DNA from: Rhodopseudomonas sp. BAL398
Lineage (GTDB): Bacteria; Pseudomonadota; Alphaproteobacteria; Rhizobiales; Xanthobacteraceae
Length of the DNA stretch: 64,000 bases
Direction of reading: 5' to 3'
Assembly (NCBI RefSeq): GCF_033001325.1
Contig: NZ_CP133111.1
Location: forward strand, 1,364,001 to 1,428,000
The notes beneath the pieces were generated by a model. That model had not been told where the DNA came from. It did no database searches and worked only from the letters and a program-made list of their open reading frames with translations. The position numbers were made by a program, and so were the translations under genes. This document shows positions 47,795 to 54,458 of this stretch, piece after piece; positions within the stretch are counted from its first letter, which is position 1; every line of letters starts with the position of its first letter.

Positions 47795-48406
47795 TTACGC
47801 CCGCGGCAGTAGCACCAAGTCGGCCGCTTCCTCTGCATCTCTGAGGAGCGTCTTGCGCGGCGTGCCCATCTGCGCACGCATCGTCAGACCGCGGCCAAGG
47901 TCCATGACCTGGCTCGCGCGCACGGCTACGGGAAAGTCAGCCGGTACATCTCCCGCGCTGATCGCGTCGCAGAACCGACGTTTCACCAGCGCCATGCCGC
48001 CAGCCACGGCGTCCTTCAGGAACTGCCTGACCTCGGCGTCGTCAACGAGGGGCGCGACGCACACCAGAAGACATCCTGGGGCCGACCCTTCCTCGGTCGC
48101 ACTCTCTACCGCGTGCCTCAGGAAGCCGACGAGCGAGTCGCGGAGAGCCGGCGGCGAGAAGAGCGCCTTTGCAGCGCGAGCGCCCTTTGCCTCTGCGTAC
48201 GCCCGAAGGACACGCAAGAATATCGTCCGCTTGTCCCCGAAGACGGAATACAGGCTCGGACGTCCCACACCCATGCCTTCGACGAGATCGTCGATCGTCG
48301 TTCCGTCGTAGCCTTTCGACCGGAACACTCGGGTCGCCTTTTCCAGCGCGGCGCTCTCGTCGAAGCTACGTGGGCGTCCACGGGGCCTCTCAGTTTTTTG
48401 AAACAT
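47795..48406 (-). CDS. TetR-family regulator
   Basis: This 203-residue repressor has the N-terminal HTH: RPRSFDESAALEKATRVFRS, KGYDGTTIDDLVEGMGVGRP, SLYSVFGDKRTIFLRVLRAY. The C-terminal half is a ligand domain (PGCLLVCVAPLVDDAEVRQF). It is divergent from an SDR gene, and a 6+6 inverted repeat overlaps its start codon. It likely represses itself and the SDR. The inducer is unknown. Confidence 0.88.
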   Translation of the reverse strand: MFQKTERPRGRPRSFDESAALEKATRVFRSKGYDGTTIDDLVEGMGVGRPSLYSVFGDKRTIFLRVLRAYAEAKGARAAKALFSPPALRDSLVGFLRHAVESATEEGSAPGCLLVCVAPLVDDAEVRQFLKDAVAGGMALVKRRFCDAISAGDVPADFPVAVRASQVMDLGRGLTMRAQMGTPRKTLLRDAEEAADLVLLPRA

Positions 48407-48451
48407 TTAGTTCTAAATTCCTTGACCTCGACCTTTTGGCAGGAATATATA
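48405..48451. promoter_or_regulatory. Divergent operator/promoter between TetR and SDR
   Basis: ATTTAG (48405-48410) and CTAAAT (48413-48418) form a perfect inverted repeat with a 2-bp spacer overlapping the TetR start codon. Four bases on is TTGACC (48422-48427), then after 18 bp TATATA (48446-48451), a good sigma-70 promoter for the SDR gene. Confidence 0.75.
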
Positions 48452-48531
48452 ACCGAACAGTTCAAAAATGACAAGGAAGCCCCTGCCTCGCGGGGGCTCC
48501 TTTGACCTTAGCCCTCACAACGGAGCCGCCC

Positions 48532-49506
48532 ATGAAACAGTCGATCGCTCTCGTCACCGGCGCCACTTCCGGGCTCGGCGATGCGGCAGCTCGCCTGCTC
48601 GCCGGACAGGGCTGGCACGAGATCATCGTCACCGGGCGCAGCCTGGCCGCGGCCCAGCAAGCGGCCGCTCGACTGACGGCTGAGAACAAAACAGTGATCA
48701 TCACGGCGCTGGCGCTGGATCTGGACAAGCCGTCCAGCGTTCAGTCCGCGCTCGCCGAACTCGTCAAGCGAGGTCGGCCGATCGATTTCCTGCTGCTCAA
48801 TGCAGGGATGGTTCCCGGCAAGGCCCGCGTGATCACTGCGGCGGGCATCGAGGCTTCTCAGGCCCCGCTGATCGGCCATCATCAACTGACTGTCGGCTTG
48901 CTTCGCGCCAAACTGCTGAGCCCCAACGCGCGGATCGTTATCGCCAGCGCGGAGCCTGCCCGAGGGGGCGTGCCCATGTTTAAGTACACCGACGTGCCAG
49001 CCTTCGCGGCCAAATACTTTCGGGCCGACCAAACCGCCGCTGTTGAAGCCCTGATCCGCAACGGGCCGCACGTGAAGTATGTGCCCAACAATGCCTATGC
49101 CGACGCGAAGCTCATTGTCGCTTGGTGGGTCGCGGCGCTCGCTCGCCGGCTACCCTCCGGCATGGCCGTGTACGCTGTCTCGCCCGGTGCGGCGAACGCC
49201 ACTAATGTGGCGCGAAACGCTGGCCCGTTGTTGAAGTATCTGATGATTCCAATCGTGAACCTCATCCCCGGCATGAATCAGACGCCAGAAACCGCGGCCC
49301 GTCGGTACCTCCAGGCGTCGGAGTTAGGAACCGACGTCTCGGGGCAATTCTTCGCCTCGGCTCAAGGGAAGTTCTCAGGCCCAGTTGAGGCGCAGCGCCA
49401 CCCACACCTCCATGATCGCGCCAGCCAGGAAGCCGCGTGGCAGGCCGTCGTCAAGGTCTCCGGCGTCGACTTGTCTTACCCCGCATCCTTGAGCGCGGTG
49501 TCCTGA
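48532..49506 (+). CDS. Short-chain dehydrogenase/reductase
   Basis: This 324-residue SDR starts at 48532 (MKQSIALVTGATSGLGDAAA) behind GGAGCC. TGATSGLG is the cofactor motif, LLLNAGMVPGK takes the NNAG place and YADAK is the YxxxK pair. Larger than the classical 250 residues, it resembles the retinol-dehydrogenase-like group. Substrate is unknown. It is divergent from the TetR gene and probably its main target; both are within the IS-flanked segment. Confidence 0.85.
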   Translation: MKQSIALVTGATSGLGDAAARLLAGQGWHEIIVTGRSLAAAQQAAARLTAENKTVIITALALDLDKPSSVQSALAELVKRGRPIDFLLLNAGMVPGKARVITAAGIEASQAPLIGHHQLTVGLLRAKLLSPNARIVIASAEPARGGVPMFKYTDVPAFAAKYFRADQTAAVEALIRNGPHVKYVPNNAYADAKLIVAWWVAALARRLPSGMAVYAVSPGAANATNVARNAGPLLKYLMIPIVNLIPGMNQTPETAARRYLQASELGTDVSGQFFASAQGKFSGPVEAQRHPHLHDRASQEAAWQAVVKVSGVDLSYPASLSAVS

Positions 49507-49579
49507 GGAGCGCTCGTCTCGGCGAAATGGTCGCGGTGACTAGAATCGGCAGGCGAATGCGGTCCTACAGCCCGTAGCC

Positions 49580-49660
49580 CGTAGGATGGGTTGAGCCCTT
49601 GCGAAACCCATCGCTGCATCGACAGCCTCTCGGTGGGTTTCACTTCGTTCAACCCACCCC
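49580..49660. repeat. GTAGGATGGGTTGA-type intergenic repeat
   Basis: GTAGGATGGGTTGAGC and GCGAAACCCATC at the left are mirrored by GGTGGGTTTCACTTCGTTCA and ACCCACC at the right. This is a known type of dispersed repeat in Bradyrhizobium and relatives, related to the GTAGGGTGGGCAAAG kind. Confidence 0.7.
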
Positions 49661-49690
49661 ACCCGGTTCGATTTGTTTTCGGAGGCATCG

Positions 49691-49942
49691 ATGCCTTTGG
49701 TGTTTCGGCGCCACGGGTTGCGCTATTACGTCTTTTTCAATGAAGGCTTGCCACCCGAGCCGGCGCATATCCATATCAAGGGCGGCGGCCGCGATGCCAA
49801 ATCTGGCTGGTGCCGGAGATCGCCCTCGCCGATTCTTGTGGGTTCAATCCGCGCGAATTGTCGGCTATCCTGCGCCACGGACAATCGCGATCTGATCCTG
49901 AGAGCATGGCATGACCGTTTCGGCCACCAGCGTCCGCTTTGA
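49691..49942 (+). pseudogene. DUF4160 protein gene with two compensating frameshifts
   Basis: The N-terminal residues MPLVFRRHGLRYYVFFNEGL and PPEPAHIHIKGGGRDAK and the C-terminal TDNRDLILRAWHDRFG belong to DUF4160, but about 25 residues between are foreign. Reading a different frame from about 49802 to 49878 gives WLVPEIALADSCGFNPRELS, the expected middle. One base is missing near 49802 and one extra near 49879, so the long open frame is misleading. Either real decay or sequencing error could cause this. The ribosome site CGGAGG is intact. DUF4160 usually pairs with DUF2442, as here. Confidence 0.75.
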
Positions 49943-50159
49943 CGACCACACCATGTGGGTCGAATTGTCCGACGGGCGCACGCTCGGCATTCCGCTGGCC
50001 TGGTTTCCGCGATTGTTGCACGCGACCGCTGCCGAGCGCGACAAGGTTGAACTCAGCCGCGTCGGCCTGCACTGGGAAGCCCTCGACGAGGACATTTCGA
50101 TCGCGGGACTTTTGGCCGGGCGCGGCGACGTCACTCACAGCTCGGAAACCGCAGCGTAG
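49911..50159 (+). CDS. DUF2442-domain protein
   Basis: The protein has 82 residues (MTVSATSVRFDDHTMWVELS). The classical DUF2442 pattern is complete: LSDGRTLGIPLAWFPRLLHA and LHWEALDEDISIAGLLAG. It overlaps the end of the DUF4160 gene by 32 bp. The DUF4160/DUF2442 pair behaves like a toxin-antitoxin-type or two-gene module in many genomes, but the biochemical role is not known. Confidence 0.85.
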   Translation: MTVSATSVRFDDHTMWVELSDGRTLGIPLAWFPRLLHATAAERDKVELSRVGLHWEALDEDISIAGLLAGRGDVTHSSETAA

Positions 50160-50185
50160 CGACCTCAGCGAGCGTAGCAAGCGTC

Positions 50186-50259
50186 GCCCGCATGAGCGCA
50201 GCGACATGCGGGGTTCGGCCGGGCAACAACGTCCCCCATATCGCTGCGCTCATGCGGGT
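50186..50259. repeat. REP-like palindrome, CATGAGCGCAGCGA family
   Basis: This copy reads GCCCGCATGAGCGCAGCGAC... and ends TCGCTGCGCTCATGCGGGT. The arms pair with a few mismatches, so it is slightly older than the copy at 47438. Confidence 0.85.
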
Positions 50260-50291
50260 TACTGCTATTTTGGCAAAGTTTGGAGCTATCA

Positions 50292-50708
50292 ATGAATGAA
50301 GCCGGGTCATTCCAAATCAGACATCTCAATCCTGATGGTCTGGCTAAGCCGCCGGGATACTCCCAAATTATCGAGATCGCCAATGCGCGTCTGATATTCA
50401 TCGCGGGACAAACCGCGACAAACGCGTATGGAGACACCGTCGGGAAGGATGATTTCTCCATCCAGGCAGCTCAAGTCTTTGGCAATTTGGAAACTGCACT
50501 CAGGGCCGTGGGATGCGACGCGCGTCATCTTGTGAAATTGACGGTATTCGTGCGTAATATGGACGACCTTTCGGCCTATCGAGAAGCTCGAAACCGTTTT
50601 TTCGCGACGGTCACCCCGCCCGCCGCACCAGCCATCACCTTGGTCGAAGTGGCGCGACTTTACGGCTCCGATTTCATGCTGGAAATCGAGGCGATCGCTG
50701 CGGCGTAG
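50292..50708 (+). CDS. RidA-family (YjgF/YER057c/UK114) protein
   Basis: This 138-residue protein starts at 50292 (MNEAGSFQIRHLNPDGLAKP); an ATG at 50280 would add 4. Typical RidA blocks are RLIFIAGQTATNAYGD, QAAQVFGNLETALRAVGCDA and PAITLVEVARLYGSDFMLEI. RidA proteins hydrolyse reactive enamines/imines; the catalytic Arg of the RidA subgroup is replaced here by a different context, so it could be another subfamily. It lies inside the IS-flanked segment between two palindromes. Confidence 0.85.
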   Translation: MNEAGSFQIRHLNPDGLAKPPGYSQIIEIANARLIFIAGQTATNAYGDTVGKDDFSIQAAQVFGNLETALRAVGCDARHLVKLTVFVRNMDDLSAYREARNRFFATVTPPAAPAITLVEVARLYGSDFMLEIEAIAAA

Positions 50709-50716
50709 CAAGCGTA

Positions 50717-50790
50717 GCCCGCATGAGCGTGGCGACATGCGGGGTTCGGCCGGGTAACAACCTCCCGCATATCGCTGCGCTCATGCGGGC
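50717..50790. repeat. REP-like palindrome, CATGAGCGCAGCGA family
   Basis: This copy directly abuts the 3' end of IS copy B, as the one at 47438 abuts copy A. The left arm has GAGCGTGGCGACATGCGGGG and the right arm ATCGCTGCGCTCATGCGGGC. Confidence 0.85.
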
Positions 50791-52243
50791 TTCTGTAACG
50801 GGCAGTGGTTAGTCAATCCCTTTTTACGTGATCCTCTCGCCGGCGACTTGCTTCTGTCCGGGATCGGCGCGGTGGCCGTCACCTTTAGGGGTGCGTAAGA
50901 GGAGCCGGCCGGCCAATCTACGGAAGCGTGGTTGTGAGCCGACTTCCCGCATGGCGGCCTGACCGGATCCATCGTCCCGGCGAAGGGACCTCGCGCGGGG
51001 AAGACCTGGTGTCGTGGGCCTCCCCGAACCGATGATTTCTCCCTGTTAAGCTGCCAGCGCCTTGGCGTTGGGGTTGAACGGCTTGGTGTCGGCGAGCATG
51101 CGATGCAGGACGACCGCGAGCTTGCGCGCCAGCGCGACCTTGGCCTTGCGCAGGCCGGCGCGCCGGGCGATCCGCATCGCCCAGCTCTTCAGTTCGGTGC
51201 AGTTCTTGACCGGCTTGGTCAGCATGACATGAGCCGCCTGATAGAGCGCCTCGCGCACCGAAGCATCGCCGATCTTGGTGATGCGGCCGGTGTAATCGGT
51301 CTGTCCCGATTGATACTTCTTCGGCGTGAGCCCGAAATGCGCGCCGGCCGCCTTCGACGAGTTGAAGCGCGCCGGATCGTCGATCGCGCAGGCATAGGTC
51401 AGCGCCACGATCGGGCCGACCGACGGCGTCGTCATCAGCAGCCGCGCCTGCGGTTGCGCTCTGGCGAGCTGCACGACTTGTTTGTTCAGGCATTTGAACT
51501 CGCGCAGCAGCACCGCATGAACCGCGAGCAGCGCCTTCGCAATCGACGCCAGCGCCGCGTGTCCGGCGACCAATTCTTCGATCCGCGCCGCGAAGCTGCG
51601 CTCGGTGGTCCTGCCGACCTTCAGCCCGAAGCCGCGCAACACCCCACGCAGACTGTTCTCGACGTCGAGCAGCTTCGACTGCAGCAGCTTGCGCGCGGTC
51701 AACACCGCCCGAACCTCCTGCGCTTCGATCGACTTGCAATGAACCGGCCGGAACCAGCCCAGCCGCATCAATTGCGCGATGGCGCGGGCGTCGTTGCGAT
51801 CGGTCTTCACCGACATCGCCTTGAAGGCGTCGCGGACATGCCGGGTCTCCAGTAGTTCGACCGCAAGACCGGCACCGCGCAACCCGGCGTATAACCATTG
51901 CGACAGCGGTCCCGCCTCAAGGCCGATCCGTTCGAGAGTCCAGCCCTGCGACCCGAACCAGGCAATCAACGCCTCCGGCTCGCTCGCGACCTTGGCCTCG
52001 CGCAAAATCTTGCCCGCGCCGTCGACGATGCAAACCGCAGACTGTTCCAAAGACACGTCAATTCCTGCATAGTGGTACATGGTCGTCCCTCGATGATGCT
52101 TGGAGCGGGCTTGCCCAACTCCGGTTCATTGACACCATCATTTTGAGGGACGACCGCCTCCCGGGGAAGCCGCACGCGAGCGCGCTCTCAAATCGCGCCG
52201 TAGCGAGCGTGCGGCTCCAGCGGCCGGCCCGTTACCCCATCTA
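50791..52243 (-). mobile_element. IS110-family insertion sequence, copy B
   Basis: This inverted copy of the element at 45985-47437 has the same length (1453 bp) and only a few differences. Its 3' end faces the segment between the copies, so the two elements point toward each other. The 5' non-coding end (52081-52243) keeps the same stems; one substitution lies in the inner hairpin (GTC to GTT) and four adjacent bases near the outer end differ (CTGG for AGCC). Confidence 0.85.
51046..52080 (-). CDS. IS110-family transposase, copy B
   Basis: The 344-residue protein is identical in sequence to copy A except for Thr48 in place of Ala48. The DEDD residues (D8, E55, D94, D97) and S258 are retained, so it is probably functional. 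At the DNA level there are also two synonymous changes near the codons for FGLTPKK. Confidence 0.93.
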   Translation of the reverse strand: MYHYAGIDVSLEQSAVCIVDGAGKILREAKVASEPEALIAWFGSQGWTLERIGLEAGPLSQWLYAGLRGAGLAVELLETRHVRDAFKAMSVKTDRNDARAIAQLMRLGWFRPVHCKSIEAQEVRAVLTARKLLQSKLLDVENSLRGVLRGFGLKVGRTTERSFAARIEELVAGHAALASIAKALLAVHAVLLREFKCLNKQVVQLARAQPQARLLMTTPSVGPIVALTYACAIDDPARFNSSKAAGAHFGLTPKKYQSGQTDYTGRITKIGDASVREALYQAAHVMLTKPVKNCTELKSWAMRIARRAGLRKAKVALARKLAVVLHRMLADTKPFNPNAKALAA

Positions 52244-52251
52244 CTTGCTGG

Positions 52252-52626
52252 TTACGAAGTCCCGCCATCCGCCCGCTCATATTGCCGCTTTGCCAACCGC
52301 GCGGCGGCGACGGTCTGGGCGATCGAGACCGTGACGGTTGCCCAAACAATATCCAGTTCGATGGCGTAATAGCCGTGGCTCAGCTTGTTGCGCGAGCGGT
52401 AGGCAAGGCTGAGCTGAAGCGCGGGAAATTCGCGATCCAGCGCGGGGTCCAATTTGCTGAGTTCGTTGGCGGCGAGCCCGATGGATTCCGCGCATTTGGA
52501 CGCCGCGTCCTGGGTCTTGGCGTCCCTGACGAAGTCGTCGAAGCTCATCCCCGCCAAATGGCTTTCGAGCCCTTCGCTCCAGGCGATGATGTCCGCGAGC
52601 CAGTCGACGATCGACCGTTAGCTCAC
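52252..52626 (-). pseudogene. hepT: HepT-type HEPN toxin with an early stop codon
   Basis: The frame has the HepT end RSRNKLSHGYYAIELD, with the RX4HXY RNase motif intact, and the N-terminal helices DWLADIIAWSEGLESHLAGM and FDDFVRDAKTQDAASK. The natural GTG start (52624-52626) overlaps the MntA stop, but codon 3 is TAA (52618-52620). No ATG, GTG or TTG start follows until TTG at 52557, which would remove about 20 residues. The toxin is therefore probably truncated or dead. Its stop is 9 bp from the end of IS copy B. Confidence 0.7.
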
Positions 52627-52916
52627 CGGATCGGCACCAGATCGGCCTGTGCGCGCGCCGCGACGTCGGGCGCCAGAAATCCCGCGGTCATCAGCTCGAC
52701 CTTGCAGCCGAGCAGAGCTTCCAGCGCGATTTCGGCGGCGGCGAGATGATACAATGATGTGTCGGGCGCCGCATCGACCAGGACATCAAGATCGCTGGAA
52801 TCATGGTCGGCGCTGCGCGCCGCCGAGCCGAACAGCCGCGGATTGGACAGGCCAAAGTCTTGCAGGATCGCCCGCACCTGGTCACGGTGGTTGGCCAAGG
52901 AGATCGACGGCTTCAT
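52623..52916 (-). CDS. mntA: MntA-type nucleotidyltransferase antitoxin
   Basis: This minimal nucleotidyltransferase has 97 residues. The start at 52916 (MKPSISLANHRDQVRAILQD) has AGGAG nine bases upstream. The catalytic motif is LFGSAARSADHDSSDLDVLV, with GSxAR and SDLD. In the HepT/MntA system, the antitoxin AMPylates the Tyr of the toxin RX4HXY motif. The gene looks intact although its partner is interrupted. Confidence 0.88.
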   Translation of the reverse strand: MKPSISLANHRDQVRAILQDFGLSNPRLFGSAARSADHDSSDLDVLVDAAPDTSLYHLAAAEIALEALLGCKVELMTAGFLAPDVAARAQADLVPIR

Positions 52917-52971
52917 GGGATGGCTCCTCATGATAGCGAATATATGCCGTTTGCCGGGCCGGCGCCATGGG

Positions 52972-53043
52972 ACCGCATGAGCGCAGCGAGATGCGGGGGG
53001 CGGTCGAGCAACGATGTCCCGCATATCGCTGCGCTGATGCGGG
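52972..53043. repeat. REP-like palindrome, CATGAGCGCAGCGA family
   Basis: Arms ACCGCATGAGCGCAGCGAGA and GCATATCGCTGCGCTGATGC bracket a loop of about 20 nt. A few mismatches show divergence. It lies upstream of mntA and downstream of the SDR gene. Confidence 0.8.
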
Positions 53044-53078
53044 CCACTGCTGTCCGCCCAAGCCGCCGTCACAAAGGA

Positions 53079-53888
53079 TCAAAGTCCGGGCCACATGCCG
53101 CCGTCGAGCCGCAGGTTTGCGCCAGTGATATAGCCGGCGCGTGGACTTGCAAGGAAAGCGATCGCATCGGCGATTTCCTCAAGCGTTCCCACCCTTCCCA
53201 TCGGAACTTGGGCAAACATCGGCAGCACGGTTTTCTCGATTTCGCTCCATGATGCGTCCGCCGCAAGGCCTTGGCTGGCGGCAACCTTGCGAAAGCCTTC
53301 GTCCAACTTATCGCTATGGATGGTTCCGGGCGATACCGTGTTCGCCGTAATGCCATCCATGGCGACCTCCTTTGCCAGCGAGGCCGTCATCGCGATCATC
53401 GCAGCCTTGGCGGCACCATAATCGGGCCTTTTCGCTGGAGCCATCATCGCTGCCATGCTGGAGATATTGACGATCCGTCCCCATTTGGCGGCCCGCATGC
53501 CTGGCAGCAGCCGAGCCGTCACCCTGACTGCCGCCAGCACGTTGCGGTCGTAACCCGATGCCCATGTCTCCGGGCGCGTGGTCGTCCAGTCTTCTGCCTC
53601 GCCGGAGCCGCCTGCGTTGTTGACCAGGATGTCGACCGGTTTCACGAAAGCCTGCGCAGCATCGGTGAGCCGTTGGACGTCGTCGTCATTCGTCAGGTCG
53701 CCAAAAACCGTATAGGCACGCCCCCCCTGGGCGACGATGTCGTGGGCGACCACTTCGGTCCTGATCTTGTTGCGGCCATGAACGATAACGATCGCACCTT
53801 CACGCGCCAAGCCTCTGGCGATTGCTTCGCCGATGCCCCTGCTGCTTCCCGTGACAAGCGCGATTTTTCCATCAAGCTTTAAATCCAC
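53079..53888 (-). CDS. Short-chain dehydrogenase/reductase
   Basis: The protein has about 269 residues from a GTG at 53888 (GGGAA ribosome site 9 bases upstream), reading VDLKLDGKIALVTGSSRGIG. Motifs: TGSSRGIG, NNAGG, ISSMAAM (catalytic Ser) and YGAAK. The C-terminal RAGYITGANLRLDGGMWPGL is the usual end of the fatty-acyl/FabG-like SDRs. It is divergent from the HxlR gene, its likely regulator. Confidence 0.88.
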   Translation of the reverse strand: MDLKLDGKIALVTGSSRGIGEAIARGLAREGAIVIVHGRNKIRTEVVAHDIVAQGGRAYTVFGDLTNDDDVQRLTDAAQAFVKPVDILVNNAGGSGEAEDWTTTRPETWASGYDRNVLAAVRVTARLLPGMRAAKWGRIVNISSMAAMMAPAKRPDYGAAKAAMIAMTASLAKEVAMDGITANTVSPGTIHSDKLDEGFRKVAASQGLAADASWSEIEKTVLPMFAQVPMGRVGTLEEIADAIAFLASPRAGYITGANLRLDGGMWPGL

Positions 53889-53905
53889 CTGGCAATTCCC
53901 ATGTT

Positions 53906-53966
53906 GGTGCGATGCACCGATAAAGGGACAAGCCGATGAACGAGGCAATTACGCACTTTAAAGTGC
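53906..53966. promoter_or_regulatory. Palindromes in the SDR-HxlR divergent region
   Basis: GGTGC-GAT-GCACC (53906-53918) sits between the two starts; a perfect 14-bp palindrome GCACTTTAAAGTGC (53953-53966) lies at codons 6-11 of the HxlR gene. They share the half site GGTGC/GCAC. Either may be the HxlR operator. Confidence 0.55.
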
Positions 53967-54319
53967 CTGTCGAACCAGAACCAAGGGAGCTTTGTCTCGG
54001 CCCCAAAGGTTCGGTCGCACATGTCGCCAGGGTGCTTCGAATGATCACGGGTCGGTGGAAGCTACCCATCCTGTTCCGGCTCTTTGCCGAGCCGTCGATG
54101 CGGACTTCGCAATTCATGAGGAGCATTCCTGCCGTCTCCCAAAAAATGCTGACGCAACATCTTCGCGAACTGGAGAATGATGGCCTTGTTGAGAGGCAAG
54201 ATTTCAACGAGCGGCCGCCCCGCGTCGAATACAGTCTCTCGATCGCTGGCCGCGGTCTTATGCCGGTCTTGATGGCCGTGCGGGAATTTTCCCGGGATCA
54301 CCCTGAAACGTCTGCCTGA
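53936..54319 (+). CDS. HxlR-family transcriptional regulator
   Basis: This 127-residue regulator has the HxlR winged helix: ITGRWKLPILFRLFAEPSMR, SIPAVSQKMLTQHLRELEND, GLVERQDFNERPPRVEYSLS. There is no N-terminal Cys pair of the aldehyde-sensing HxlR kind, although one Cys (LCLGPKG) is near the start. It is divergent from the SDR gene and probably controls it. The signal is unknown. Confidence 0.85.
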   Translation: MNEAITHFKVPVEPEPRELCLGPKGSVAHVARVLRMITGRWKLPILFRLFAEPSMRTSQFMRSIPAVSQKMLTQHLRELENDGLVERQDFNERPPRVEYSLSIAGRGLMPVLMAVREFSRDHPETSA

Positions 54320-54378
54320 AAATCATGCGCTATTGGCTGCAATTGGCGCATTCTTACTATCAATGCCGCAATAAGCGT

Positions 54379-54452
54379 CGCCCGGGTGAGCGCAGCGACA
54401 CCCGGGCGCCGCTGAGATGCTGGTCCCGAATGTCGCTTCGCTCATCCGGGCA
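54379..54452. repeat. Diverged REP-like palindrome
   Basis: Arms GCCCGGGTGAGCGCAGCGAC and GTCGCTTCGCTCATCCGGGC belong to the same family as the copies at 47438-53043 but with GGGT for GCAT. It lies at the border of the accessory region, just before the GGDEF gene. Confidence 0.7.
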
Positions 54453-54458
54453 ACGGGA

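Noticed and set aside
47465-50716. Resistance cargo of a composite transposon
   Set aside because: None of the cargo genes is a known resistance gene; a TetR/SDR pair alone does not show this.
47438-54452. CRISPR array
   Set aside because: The repeats are palindromes of variable spacing around genes, with no unique spacers and no cas genes.
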